A stretch of 64,000 nt of DNA from JASGCL01 sp965262775 (GTDB taxonomy: Bacteria; Pseudomonadota; Alphaproteobacteria; JASGCL01). The position numbers and the translations under genes were made by a program. Within the stretch, counting starts at the first letter, position 1, and each line of letters opens with the position of its first letter. Below the pieces are notes generated by a model. The model was not told where the DNA came from. It worked only from the letters and a program-made list of their open reading frames with translations, and made no database searches. Below, one piece after another: positions 18,082 to 27,238 of the stretch. Location: contig CBDHFT010000001.1 in NCBI GenBank assembly GCA_965262775.1, forward strand, positions 186,001 through 250,000, read 5' to 3'.

Positions 18082-19722
18082 ATGAAGGAATATCTTCGTC
18101 GTTTTTTTCAACGCGACGCCATTGTTGTAACCGAAAAATATAATCGCTGGCTGGTGCCACCCTGCGCCCTTGCTGTGCATCTTTGTATCGGCATGGCCTA
18201 CGGATTTTCTGTTTTTTGGTTGCCGCTTTCTAAGGCCGTTGGCATAACCGCCCCCGTTGCTTGCCCCGCGGGCACCAACATATGGCAAGAAGCTTTTTTA
18301 ACCAATTGCGATTGGCGCATCTCGACCCTGGGGTGGATGTTTACACTATTCTTTTTATTGCTCGGCCTATCGGCGGCTATCCTTGGCCCATGGGTGGAAC
18401 GGGTTGGGCCACGCACCACGGGTTTGGTTGCGGCCGTTTGCTGGGCGGGCGGTTTGTTAATATCTGCTTTGGGTATTTATTTGCACCAAGTTTGGCTGAT
18501 GTGGCTGGGCTCGGGCGTTATCGGTGGCATTGGCTTGGGGTTGGGTTATATTTCGCCCGTTTCGACCTTAATAAAATGGTTCCCCGACAAACGGGGCATG
18601 GCGTCGGGCATGGCCATCATGGGGTTTGGCGGCGGCGCAATGATAGGCAGCCCCCTAGCCAATTTGTTGATGCAACATTTTTCTTCGGATACATCGGTCG
18701 GGGTGATGGAAAGTTTTATCGTTTTGGCGGTGGTTTATTATATTTACATGACCGCTGGGTCGTTGTTTTATCGTTTGCCACCCGAAAATTGGAAGCCCAA
18801 AAATTGGGTGCCAACCATCAGTAAAAAAACATTAATCACCCAAGATAATATTCATGTATCGGACGCATGGCGCACCAAACAATTTTGGTTTTTGTGGTTT
18901 GTGTTGTTTTTGAATGTCTCGGCGGGTATTGGCCTCATCGGTATGGCTTCCCCCATGTTGCAAGAAATTTTTGCTGGCAACTTGCTGGGCACGGATAAGG
19001 TTTTTGGCGACCTGTCGCTGGATGAAAAAAAACAAATCGCCACCATCGCCGCGGGCTTCACGGGTTTGCTCAGTTTGTTTAACATCCTGGGTCGCTTCCT
19101 CTGGTCTTCGGCTTCGGACTTTTTGGGTCGCAAAATAACCTACGCTATCTATTTTGCGCTTGGTTTTGTTTTATATGCCTCCCTACCCACTTTGGGCGAA
19201 TTGCACCAAGTTGTGCTATTTGTCTTGGCTATCTGCATTATTCTATCAATGTATGGCGGTGGTTTCGCTACCATTCCTGCCTACCTGTCCGATATTTTTG
19301 GCACCAAAATGGTCGGCGCCATCCATGGTCGGTTGCTGACCGCTTGGGCGATGGCGGGCATATTTGGCCCCGTGGTGGTTAATTACATGCGCGAATACCA
19401 ATTAAGTTTGGGTCATTCCCCTGCTCAGGTTTATAACCAAACCATGTATATCTTGGCTGGCTTCTTGGTGGTGGGTTTCATTATCAATTTCTTGGTCACA
19501 AGGGTGGAGCAAAGGGTTGTGACAATATCCGCCAAAAGATTTGCTGACCTGCCCCAGGCTATCGTTGATAAAACCAAATTACTGCTTGCCAAGCAGGGTT
19601 CTGCCGATGGTTCCTCCACCGCGACCACCATCAAGCTGGTGCTTTTATGGGCGGCAGTCCTTGCACCTTTGGCGTGGGGTTTTTATAAAACTATCCTATC
19701 TTCCTTCGCAATATTTGGCTAA
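18082..19722 (+). CDS. MFS transporter, OFA (oxalate/formate antiporter-like) family
   Basis: A 546-residue protein with about 12 membrane helices, the MFS loop WFPDKRGMASGMAIMGFGGG after helix 4-5 and a second-half loop SASDFLGRK. The long first periplasmic loop and C-terminal extra helix resemble OFA-family proteins of the YhjX type. Such carriers exchange small organic acids across the inner membrane; the substrate cannot be deduced. A purine-rich GAGGAGGGGG lies about 15 bp before ATG 18082. The stop is 10 bp from queA. Confidence 0.85.
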   Translation: MKEYLRRFFQRDAIVVTEKYNRWLVPPCALAVHLCIGMAYGFSVFWLPLSKAVGITAPVACPAGTNIWQEAFLTNCDWRISTLGWMFTLFFLLLGLSAAILGPWVERVGPRTTGLVAAVCWAGGLLISALGIYLHQVWLMWLGSGVIGGIGLGLGYISPVSTLIKWFPDKRGMASGMAIMGFGGGAMIGSPLANLLMQHFSSDTSVGVMESFIVLAVVYYIYMTAGSLFYRLPPENWKPKNWVPTISKKTLITQDNIHVSDAWRTKQFWFLWFVLFLNVSAGIGLIGMASPMLQEIFAGNLLGTDKVFGDLSLDEKKQIATIAAGFTGLLSLFNILGRFLWSSASDFLGRKITYAIYFALGFVLYASLPTLGELHQVVLFVLAICIILSMYGGGFATIPAYLSDIFGTKMVGAIHGRLLTAWAMAGIFGPVVVNYMREYQLSLGHSPAQVYNQTMYILAGFLVVGFIINFLVTRVEQRVVTISAKRFADLPQAIVDKTKLLLAKQGSADGSSTATTIKLVLLWAAVLAPLAWGFYKTILSSFAIFG

Positions 19723-19732
19723 TAGATTGGAC

Positions 19733-20809
19733 ATGGACACTGGGCAAGATATTTTCTTTGATTACGAACTTCCCCCTGGCGCAATTGCAACGCACCCGGT
19801 GGAGCCGCGCAGTTCGGCGCGATTATTATTTTGCCAGGATGGCGATTACCAACATCACACCGTCAATAACCTGCCCGATTTGTTGCCCGATAACACGGTT
19901 ATTGTATTTAACAACAGTCGGGTTATCCCTGCCTTTTTAACGGGCGAAGTGGTTAGCAATAAAAAAAACATCACCGTCAATTTGATTAGCCCTGTCGGCC
20001 CCGCCATCAAAACCGAACATGCCCCCATGATGTGGCAAGCCATGGTAAAGGGCATGCAAAAACTCCATATCGGCGATGTTATCAATTTTGCGCGCGACAA
20101 AAATACCGACGCTCCTTTTCTTGCTACCCTCATCGAAAAAAAGTCGGATGGTTTGGCGTGGCTTACCTTCCACGACAGAGAATATTTTTGGCAAGGATTA
20201 GAAGAACATGGCGAGATGCCCATTCCCCCTTACTTCAAAAGAAAACCCATGGCAGAGGATAAAGATAATTATCAAACTATTTTTGCGCAATACCACGGTT
20301 CGGTGGCAAGCCCCACCGCCAGTTTGCATTTTACCGAAGGCCTCAAAGAAAAAATGATAGCACGCGGCTTCACATTTTTGCCATTAACCCTTCATATTGG
20401 CGGCGGAACATTTTTACCCATTAAAACCGATGTCGACAATCATATCATGCACCAAGAATTTGGCCGCATTAGCCAAGCCACCGCCACGCAATATAATTTG
20501 GCAAAGGAGCAAGGAAAAAATATCCTCGCCCTTGGCACCACAACCTTGCGACTTTTGGAATCGGCGCTGGATAACAATGGCAAACTACAGGCTTTTTCTG
20601 GCTTTACCGATATATTTATCAAACCGCCCTATCGTATTACCACCGCCGATTATTTGCTAACCAATTTTCATTTATCGCGCTCGACATTGTTATTATTGGT
20701 CAATAGTTTTATTGGTGCCAAGGCGACAAAAAAATTGTATGAAACGGCTATTGAACAATGCTATCGGTTTTATTCTTATGGCGATGCCTGCTTGCTAAAA
20801 AGACAATAA
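19733..20809 (+). CDS. queA: S-adenosylmethionine:tRNA ribosyltransferase-isomerase
   Basis: 358 residues. QueA moves the ribosyl part of SAM onto preQ1 in tRNA, giving epoxyqueuosine. Visible family signatures are FDYELPPGAIATHPVEPR at the N terminus, VIVFNNSRVIPA, PYFKR, the GSVASPTASLHFT segment and THIGGGTFLP-like LHIGGGTFLPI. ATG 19733 gives the canonical start. It is followed 7 bp later by tgt and then by a precursor transporter, forming a queuosine gene set. Confidence 0.95.
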   Translation: MDTGQDIFFDYELPPGAIATHPVEPRSSARLLFCQDGDYQHHTVNNLPDLLPDNTVIVFNNSRVIPAFLTGEVVSNKKNITVNLISPVGPAIKTEHAPMMWQAMVKGMQKLHIGDVINFARDKNTDAPFLATLIEKKSDGLAWLTFHDREYFWQGLEEHGEMPIPPYFKRKPMAEDKDNYQTIFAQYHGSVASPTASLHFTEGLKEKMIARGFTFLPLTLHIGGGTFLPIKTDVDNHIMHQEFGRISQATATQYNLAKEQGKNILALGTTTLRLLESALDNNGKLQAFSGFTDIFIKPPYRITTADYLLTNFHLSRSTLLLLVNSFIGAKATKKLYETAIEQCYRFYSYGDACLLKRQ

Positions 20810-20816
20810 TATAAGC

Positions 20817-21902
20817 ATGAAATTTGATTTGATAAAAAACAATGCCGCGGGGCGCGCGGGCGTGGTGAAGACCGCCCATGGTGAATTTCTAACCCCTGCC
20901 TTCATGCCCGTTGCAACCCAAGGGGCGATGAAAGCCATGTCGATAAATAATTTGCAAACAACGGGGGCGGAAATCTTGCTGGGGAATAGTTACCACCTGT
21001 TCTTGCGCCCTGGCCTATCGGTGGTGGCCAAGCACGGCGGACTGCATGATTTTATGAATTGGCACGGCCCTATCTTAACCGATTCGGGCGGTTTCCAAGT
21101 CATGAGCCTTTCCAAACTTACCACCATCACCGACCACGGGGTTTGGTTTCGTTCACCGATAGATGGCAGTAAGCATTTCTTTGACCCCGCTTTGGTGATG
21201 GATATTCAACATAAATTGGATAGCAACATCAGCATGGTGTTCGACCAATGTATTGCCTACCCCGCCGATAAAACCGCCGTCGACCAAGCCATGAAAAAAT
21301 CCATGGCTTGGGCAAACATCTGTCGCTCATTATTTGTCGAAAGGTCGGGCTATGGCGTGTTTGGCATTGTGCAGGGCGGGGTGCATCCTGACCTGCGCGA
21401 AGAATCGGCCAAGTCATTATTGACCATGGATTTTCATGGTATCGCCATCGGCGGTTTAGCGGTAGGTGAAGGGCAAGAAATTATGTTGCAAACCCTTGCC
21501 CATACCATCCCGCATTTGCCAACAAACAAACCACGCTATTTAATGGGGGTGGGGAAGCCAGACGATATTATTAAATCGGTCAGGGCGGGGGTGGATATGT
21601 TTGATTGCGTCCTGCCCGCAAGGTCGGGCCGACATGGCCAAGTATTCATACGCGGCGCGGGTGGCGAATATGATTTTGAAAATTATCAAAGTATCAATAT
21701 AAAAAATGCCGAGTATCGGGAGGCTCTACAGCCGCTTGACCAACATTGTTCTTGCCCTGCCTGTCGTGATTATACCCGTTCTTACCTCAGCCATTTGTTT
21801 CGCGCGGGCGAAGTATTATCGATGATGTTGTTAACCTGGCACAACCAACAATTTTATCAAGACATGATGCGTTGGTTGCGCGGCAATATTCTTGCGTCGT
21901 AA
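20817..21902 (+). CDS. tgt: tRNA-guanine transglycosylase
   Basis: 361 residues. Tgt exchanges guanine-34 for preQ1 in tRNAs with GUN anticodons. Seen are TDSGGFQVMSL with the catalytic-site aspartate, GIVQGGVHPDLR, GGLAVGEG, a DCVLPARSGRHGQ segment and the zinc site CSCPACRDYTRSYLSHLF. The bacterial catalytic and zinc residues appear complete. Operon with queA is implied by the 7-bp gap. Confidence 0.96.
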   Translation: MKFDLIKNNAAGRAGVVKTAHGEFLTPAFMPVATQGAMKAMSINNLQTTGAEILLGNSYHLFLRPGLSVVAKHGGLHDFMNWHGPILTDSGGFQVMSLSKLTTITDHGVWFRSPIDGSKHFFDPALVMDIQHKLDSNISMVFDQCIAYPADKTAVDQAMKKSMAWANICRSLFVERSGYGVFGIVQGGVHPDLREESAKSLLTMDFHGIAIGGLAVGEGQEIMLQTLAHTIPHLPTNKPRYLMGVGKPDDIIKSVRAGVDMFDCVLPARSGRHGQVFIRGAGGEYDFENYQSINIKNAEYREALQPLDQHCSCPACRDYTRSYLSHLFRAGEVLSMMLLTWHNQQFYQDMMRWLRGNILAS

Positions 21903-21960
21903 TCTTGGTGCAGAATATTTTTTTCATACCATTCTCAACCAGCTTGTGATAAAACACACC

Positions 21961-22551
21961 ATGCACCATAACGAAAATTCCGTCGCCTTTAAAAAAATTG
22001 CACCCTTTGCCGCGGGCATGATAATATTGGTGCTGGCGTCGAATATTTTGGTTAATTTTCCTATCAACGACTGGTTAACCTTTGGTGCTTTTTCTTATCC
22101 TTTTAGTTTTTTATTGTCTGACCTTTGTAACCGCCTGCATGGTTTGCACGCGGCGCGGCGGGTTGTGTTGTTTGGTCTCATCGGTATGGGGCTGACTTTT
22201 GTTTTTGCCTATTTCAATATTTGGGGGGTGGGTTATCGGGTCGCGGTAGCTTCGGTGTTGGCTTATGTCGTGGGCCAGGGTGCCGACTTAACGGTCTTTA
22301 ATCGCTTGCGCCGTTCGTCTTGGTGGCGCGCGCCGTTGATTGCGGGGTTGTTTGCTTCGCTTTTGGATAGTGTGGTTTTTTACTCCCTGGCCTTTTATGG
22401 CGTGGTCGACAATTGGGCGCAATTATCCATGGGTGATTTTGCCGTCAAATTGCTTTGTGTTGTTTTTGGCTTGATGCCTTACCGTTACCTGTTAAAAAAA
22501 TTACTACCCAACCTGCCGCAAACAATAAAAAAGCAATCGGCCAGGGCTTAA
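21961..22551 (+). CDS. yhhQ: Queuosine precursor transporter (YhhQ/DUF165 family)
   Basis: A 196-residue inner-membrane protein with about six hydrophobic segments. The family pattern includes FSYPFSFLLSDLCNRLHG after the second helix and GQGADLTVFNRLRR in the middle, then FASLLDSVVFYSLAF. YhhQ proteins import preQ0/preQ1. Position directly after queA and tgt supports that role. ATG 21961 is chosen; an upstream in-frame ATG overlaps tgt and adds an atypical N terminus. Confidence 0.88.
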   Translation: MHHNENSVAFKKIAPFAAGMIILVLASNILVNFPINDWLTFGAFSYPFSFLLSDLCNRLHGLHAARRVVLFGLIGMGLTFVFAYFNIWGVGYRVAVASVLAYVVGQGADLTVFNRLRRSSWWRAPLIAGLFASLLDSVVFYSLAFYGVVDNWAQLSMGDFAVKLLCVVFGLMPYRYLLKKLLPNLPQTIKKQSARA

Positions 22552-22615
22552 CTCCTTCCCGCGCCATGTCAACAGCGGGTTGCAGGCCAGCGTGGATTAT
22601 GATAGAAATTTTATC

Positions 22616-22924
22616 ATGTATATCAAAATTTATCCTATTATCAAAAATGCTGGGCAATCGGGTCGGGCGGGTGCGGGCCATTGGCGTTTGCAGGTAATGG
22701 GCAACCGCGGCAGCAAACCCAATTCCATCATCGGCTGGTCGGGTGGCAATGATACCCTGTCGCAAGTTGATTTGCATTTTCCCGATAAAGAAACAGCTAT
22801 CAACGCCGCCAAGAAATTGGGCTTGCCTTATCACGTTGTTCCCAAAATTGAGGAACGCAACATCGAACCCAAAAATTATGCCGAAAATTTTTCCTATCGC
22901 CGCAGCGAACCCTGGACCCATTGA
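22616..22924 (+). CDS. NDUFS4-like NADH dehydrogenase (complex I) accessory subunit
   Basis: 102 residues matching the ETC complex I subunit family: KIYPIIKNAGQSGRAGAGHW, then IIGWSGGNDTLSQVDLHFPDKETAINAAKKLGL (from about residue 39), and the C-terminal YAENFSYRRSEPWTH. In alphaproteobacteria and mitochondria this subunit sits on the peripheral arm of complex I. ATG 22616 matches the usual family start. No other nuo gene is nearby. Confidence 0.88.
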   Translation: MYIKIYPIIKNAGQSGRAGAGHWRLQVMGNRGSKPNSIIGWSGGNDTLSQVDLHFPDKETAINAAKKLGLPYHVVPKIEERNIEPKNYAENFSYRRSEPWTH

Positions 22925-23108
22925 TATTAATACAAACAATCGCGCCTGTTTTATAAAAAATAAAAACCACATTGATATAAACAAATCGCACCATAACTTT
23001 CAAAAAATTATAATGTATTCGGTATATCACTTCGCCATGATTGGGCTAAAACATCATTGCAAAAAATTGCTGCCCGTCATAACAACGTTATATCCCGAAC
23101 AACCCCAC

Positions 23109-23184
23109 GCGCCCGTAGCTCAATGGATAGAGCAGCAGCCTTCTAAGCTGTTGGTTGAGGGTTCGATTCCTTCCGGGCGCGCCA
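23109..23184 (+). tRNA. tRNA-Arg (anticodon TCT)
   Basis: 76 nt. Acceptor stem GCGCCCG pairs with CGGGCGC, the anticodon loop reads CTTCTAA with anticodon TCT, the T-loop is GGTTCGATTCC, and CCA is encoded at 23182-23184. Reads AGA codons. Confidence 0.95.
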
Positions 23185-23222
23185 GCTGTTATTATCCATT
23201 TTTATTATCATAGGTCGCCACC

Positions 23223-24416
23223 ATGCTTCATTTTTTTTCACCAAAAAATATTATGCGGCCTGCCATGGTTTGGTTGTTGCTGTTTTCGATGTTGCTTGCC
23301 CCGCAGCCAGGCTTGGCGCAAACCAACAACGCAAAGGCAAAGAAGCCCGTGGTGGTTGATGCACCCGTTAGCATGCCGCTGATTGACAGCAACGAATGTT
23401 TAGAAACGGGGCGGGTGAGTAGCACTTTTTTTAAAGTGCCAAAAACCTATGACCAATTCTTTAATAAACAAATGGATGTTAAATCCTTGGTCGATAGCGA
23501 TACAAAGCGGCTGCGCGTTGCTTATTTCAGTCCCAATGTTCCCAATTCGCGGCAACGCGGCACCGTGGTTATTATCATGGGGCGCGCCGAATATATAGAA
23601 CATTATTGTGATGTCATAGGCTACCTGCGTGCGCTACGCTACGGCGTTCTCATTTACGACTTGCGTGGCCAAGGCATGTCCGACAGGGTTATGAATAAAA
23701 CCGAACCACATTTTTATGACAAGGGTTATGTTGAAGATTACAAAGATTATGTTAATGACCATGAATTGTTGATGGCGAATTTTACTTCCTCCCTCATACG
23801 GCCTATTTATTTGATTGGTCATTCGCTGGGTGGGCAAATTGCGTTGCAGGTTATGTTGCGTGAAAAAAAATATTTGGATGCCGATAAAAAATACCGTAGC
23901 CCCTATAAAAAAATGGTGGTGTTGGCGCCGATGTGGCAATTGCATCACCAATGGGCTATCAGGCCTATCCTCTTTACCATGGGGTCGCTGGCGGGCAAGA
24001 ATGCCTTTTTCCCGAGCGAGGGGCCTTACCGTCCTGGGGCTTTTTTCCTTAATAAAAAAACCCATTCGCGCGAACGTTTTTACCGCTATCACGCCATGAT
24101 AACAAAAAACAAATCGCTGCGTTTGGGAGGGGGAACCTATCAATGGCTCCGCGCCACCCTCGCCAGCAATGACGAGTTATGGGATAGGGTGGTTGCGAAG
24201 AACGAGCTGGGCACCAACACCATGCCGCTGTTGGTGGTCAATGCGGCGGGCGACCAAATAGTCAATGCCCAGGTTGCCAATCAAATGGCGACCCACATTG
24301 GGCTTAGCAAGACCATCAACCTTGCCAATAACAAACATGCACTGTTGCAGGAAGACACGCCGCGCCTGCAAAATTTGTTTGACATTATGATTGATTTTTT
24401 TAATGAAAAACAATAG
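23223..24416 (+). CDS. Secreted alpha/beta hydrolase, lysophospholipase-like
   Basis: A 397-residue protein with an N-terminal signal (about residues 11-33, ending GLAQ). The alpha/beta-hydrolase core contains YDLRGQGMSD and the nucleophile elbow GHSLGG (199-204, serine 201); LLVVNAAGDQIV (acidic residue) and a late NKH (histidine) complete a plausible triad. The layout resembles PldB-type monoacylglycerol/lysophospholipases. Location is periplasmic or membrane-bound. Substrate is inferred only from the family. It lies between two tRNA genes. Confidence 0.8.
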   Translation: MLHFFSPKNIMRPAMVWLLLFSMLLAPQPGLAQTNNAKAKKPVVVDAPVSMPLIDSNECLETGRVSSTFFKVPKTYDQFFNKQMDVKSLVDSDTKRLRVAYFSPNVPNSRQRGTVVIIMGRAEYIEHYCDVIGYLRALRYGVLIYDLRGQGMSDRVMNKTEPHFYDKGYVEDYKDYVNDHELLMANFTSSLIRPIYLIGHSLGGQIALQVMLREKKYLDADKKYRSPYKKMVVLAPMWQLHHQWAIRPILFTMGSLAGKNAFFPSEGPYRPGAFFLNKKTHSRERFYRYHAMITKNKSLRLGGGTYQWLRATLASNDELWDRVVAKNELGTNTMPLLVVNAAGDQIVNAQVANQMATHIGLSKTINLANNKHALLQEDTPRLQNLFDIMIDFFNEKQ

Positions 24417-24448
24417 ACAGAAAAACATTATAAAAAATATATTTTTTG

Positions 24449-24523
24449 GGGTGCGTAGCTCAGCGGTAGAGCACTACATTCACATTGTAGGGGTCACAGG
24501 TTCAATCCCTGTCGCACCCACCA
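24449..24523 (+). tRNA. tRNA-Val (anticodon CAC)
   Basis: 75 nt. Acceptor stem GGGTGCG pairs with CGCACCC, anticodon stem CTACA/TGTAG encloses TTCACAT with anticodon CAC, the T-loop is GGTTCAATCC, and CCA is encoded. Reads GTG codons. Confidence 0.95.
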
Positions 24524-24571
24524 AAAAGCCAAGATAACCGAAGAACAAAATAAGCAAGAGGAAAAAATACC

Positions 24572-25177
24572 ATGGATAAATTTAACAAATTACACGGCGT
24601 GGCCGCGCCATTAGAAATTATCAATGTTGATACCGACATGATTATTCCCAAACAATTTTTGAAAACCATCAAACGCACGGGCTTGGGCAAAAACCTGTTC
24701 GATGAAATGCGCTACAACACCGATGGCAGTGAAAAGGAATCTTTTATCCTGAACAAACCTGCCTATCGCCATGCCAATATTCTTATTGCGGGCGATAATT
24801 TTGGTTGCGGGTCAAGCCGCGAACATGCGGTGTGGGCTCTTTCCGATTTTGGCATCAAGGCCATTATCGCCGAATCCTTCGCCGATATTTTTTTCAACAA
24901 TGCTTCCAAAAACGGCATCTTGCTTATCACCCTGCCTAAAGACCAGGTGCAATCCTTGATGAAAAAGGCCGAGCGTGGCCAAAACGCCACCATGACCATC
25001 GACCTGGAAAAACAAACCATCACCGACCCCGATGGTGTAGAAATAAAATTTGATATCGAAGAATTCAAAAAACATTGCCTGCTCAACGGGCTGGACGATA
25101 TTGGTTTAACCAGCCAACATGAAAAAACAATTACCGATTTTGAAACCAAAGACCAAGCAAAAAGGCCGTGGTTGTAG
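24572..25177 (+). CDS. leuD: 3-isopropylmalate dehydratase small subunit
   Basis: 201 residues. With LeuC it isomerises 2- to 3-isopropylmalate, and the same complex type can serve the citramalate route. NVDTDMIIPKQFLK is at 18-31 and the signature FGCGSSREHA at 77-86. AGAGGAAAA precedes the ATG. leuC is not in the window. An unrelated NERD gene separates leuD from leuB. Confidence 0.96.
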   Translation: MDKFNKLHGVAAPLEIINVDTDMIIPKQFLKTIKRTGLGKNLFDEMRYNTDGSEKESFILNKPAYRHANILIAGDNFGCGSSREHAVWALSDFGIKAIIAESFADIFFNNASKNGILLITLPKDQVQSLMKKAERGQNATMTIDLEKQTITDPDGVEIKFDIEEFKKHCLLNGLDDIGLTSQHEKTITDFETKDQAKRPWL

Positions 25178-25214
25178 GCGATGATTCTATATAGAGGGAC
25201 AATCGAACGGGACA

Positions 25215-25985
25215 ATGGCGGACCTACAAAAAGATTTAGAAAAGGCCTTGGCGCGCAAAGAGCAAGCCGAGAAGAAAAAGCCTGTCAAATCCAAGCCAAA
25301 AATTTTACCCAAGCAAAAGGTAGAGGCGACATCTTACCTGCCCGCTCTCTTGATAATGTTGGGTCTTGCTATTATTTATTTTTTACTTAAATTATTAAAG
25401 AACAGAACAGATAATGTTCAAGGCGCAGAAGGTGAATATTGGGTAAGAAAAGAATTAGAAAAATTAGACCCAAGCGAATATCATGTTGTGAATAATATTT
25501 ATTTGCCTACCCGAGGCGATGTATCACAAACAGAAATTGACCATGTGGTGATTTCAAATTATGGAGTTTTTTGCATAGAAACAAAAGCCATTCGCGGTAT
25601 GGTTTATGGCAATGGACGCGATAAACAATGGGTTCGCTTTATTAAAAGCCAACCATTTTTCTTTATGAATCCTTGTCGTCAAAATTATAAACACGTTCAA
25701 ACATTGAAAGAATATATTAAAAAAAGAAATGTATTTTCAATAATTGTTTTTACCCACGCAACTGAGGTAAAGGTAGCCAACACAAGTGAAGTAGTGGTTG
25801 GCGTCGAAAATTTAATAAAAAGGATAATGTCATTTGAAAAGAAAATCTTTATCAACAAAGAAAAAGAAGAAATATACAATCTCCTCTTAAGGCAAAATAT
25901 TGATAGCAATTATACACGTAGTCTGCATCGGAAGCAGGTTAAAAGAAAAAAATACCAGCAATTTCATGGTCAGTATTTTGAGTAA
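25215..25985 (+). CDS. NERD-domain membrane protein
   Basis: A 256-residue protein: a lysine-rich N terminus (1-40), one membrane helix (about 42-60) and a nuclease-related (NERD) domain from about 70 to 180, with GAEGEYWVRKELEKL, then QTEIDHVVISNYGVFCIETKAIRG. The E, D and E-x-K residues match the restriction-like core. NERD proteins are suspected nucleases but mostly unstudied. The gene is more AT-rich than leuD and leuB, between which it lies, suggesting insertion into a leucine operon. Function here is unknown. Confidence 0.8.
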   Translation: MADLQKDLEKALARKEQAEKKKPVKSKPKILPKQKVEATSYLPALLIMLGLAIIYFLLKLLKNRTDNVQGAEGEYWVRKELEKLDPSEYHVVNNIYLPTRGDVSQTEIDHVVISNYGVFCIETKAIRGMVYGNGRDKQWVRFIKSQPFFFMNPCRQNYKHVQTLKEYIKKRNVFSIIVFTHATEVKVANTSEVVVGVENLIKRIMSFEKKIFINKEKEEIYNLLLRQNIDSNYTRSLHRKQVKRKKYQQFHGQYFE

Positions 25986-26039
25986 TGTTTGATTGACAAT
26001 CATGAAAAAAATCGACAAAGTGCTTTGGACAATTAGACA

Positions 26040-27134
26040 ATGACCAATAACAACATCCTCATCTTGCCTGGCGACGGTATAGGGACCGAGGTCATGGCCG
26101 AGGTCATAAAAATCCTCTCCTACCTCAAATTAAAAAACTTCATCCCTTGGCAATGGGAAGTCGAACCCATCGGCGGTGCATGCTACGACAAATTTGGCGC
26201 ACCCATCACCGACGCCATCATGGCGAAGGCTAAAAATTCTGCCGCCATATTATTTGGTGCGGTCGGTGGCCCCCAATATGACAATGTGCCGCGCGATAAA
26301 CGCCCCGAAGCGGCATTGCTACAATTGCGCAAAGACCTTGATTTGTTTGCCAACATTCGCCCCGCGAAGGTTTTTGCCCCCTTGCTCGATGCCTCGACCT
26401 TAAAAAAAGAAATTGTTGAAAACCTTGATATTATCATCATTCGCGAATTAACCGCTGGGGTTTATTTCGGCACGCCACGTGGCGAACAAATATTACCCAA
26501 CGGCACCAAACGGGTTATCGACACGCAAAGTTACACCGCCGAAGAAATAATACGTATTGGGCGCGTGGGTTTTGAAACGGCGCGGCAACGGGGTAAAAAA
26601 CTTCATTCGGTGGAAAAAGCCAATGTCATGGAAACGGGGGCATTCTGGCGGCGCACCATGATGACCCTGCACCAAGAATACCCCGATGTTCAATTGCAAC
26701 ATATGTATGCCGATAATTGCGCCATGCAATTGATGCGCAACCCAAAACAATTCGATGTCATTGTCACCGATAATTTGTTTGGCGATGTTTTATCCGACGC
26801 CGCGGCCATGGCCACGGGCAGTTTGGGCATGTTACCATCGGCCAGTTTGGGGGGGCGCCGTGCCGACGGTTCGGTGCCGTCGATGTATGAACCCATCCAC
26901 GGTTCGGCCCCCGACATTGCGGGCAAAAATATCGCCAACCCCCTGGCGGCGATTTTATCCTTGGCTATGTGTTGCCGTTATAGTTTTGACAACGAAACCT
27001 TGGCGCAAAAAATTGAATCGGCCGTGGAAAAAGTTTTGATAAATGGCATGCGCACCGCCGATATAAAAGATCCCAGCACAAAAAAAATTGCTACCACCAG
27101 CGAAATGGGCGACGCCGTGTTGGCCGCGTTGTAA
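26040..27134 (+). CDS. leuB: 3-isopropylmalate dehydrogenase
   Basis: 364 residues. Oxidatively decarboxylates 3-isopropylmalate for leucine and can act on the methylmalate analogue in the citramalate pathway. LPGDGIGTEVMAE is at the N terminus; RELTAGVYFGTPRG and TDNLFGDVLSDAAAM (Mg2+ aspartates) and EPIHGSAPDIAGKNIANP (NAD region) are all present. Length and order are normal for LeuB. Confidence 0.97.
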   Translation: MTNNNILILPGDGIGTEVMAEVIKILSYLKLKNFIPWQWEVEPIGGACYDKFGAPITDAIMAKAKNSAAILFGAVGGPQYDNVPRDKRPEAALLQLRKDLDLFANIRPAKVFAPLLDASTLKKEIVENLDIIIIRELTAGVYFGTPRGEQILPNGTKRVIDTQSYTAEEIIRIGRVGFETARQRGKKLHSVEKANVMETGAFWRRTMMTLHQEYPDVQLQHMYADNCAMQLMRNPKQFDVIVTDNLFGDVLSDAAAMATGSLGMLPSASLGGRRADGSVPSMYEPIHGSAPDIAGKNIANPLAAILSLAMCCRYSFDNETLAQKIESAVEKVLINGMRTADIKDPSTKKIATTSEMGDAVLAAL

Positions 27135-27208
27135 AAAATAATATTGAGGTAGGCAAAATATCGCCCCACCCACCGTAATGCCCGCGACTGTAAGGCTGTT
27201 TGAATTTA

Positions 27209-27238
27209 TTGACACAGCTGATATGATGACAATATCAT
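27209..27238 (+). promoter_or_regulatory. Candidate promoter overlapping the annotated start of the Sua5/YrdC gene
   Basis: TTGACA (27209-27214), 18-bp spacer, TATCAT (27233-27238). The -10 would overlap ATG 27237, so use of this promoter would require the downstream start ATG 27294, which has AAGGA four bases before it. Confidence 0.35.
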
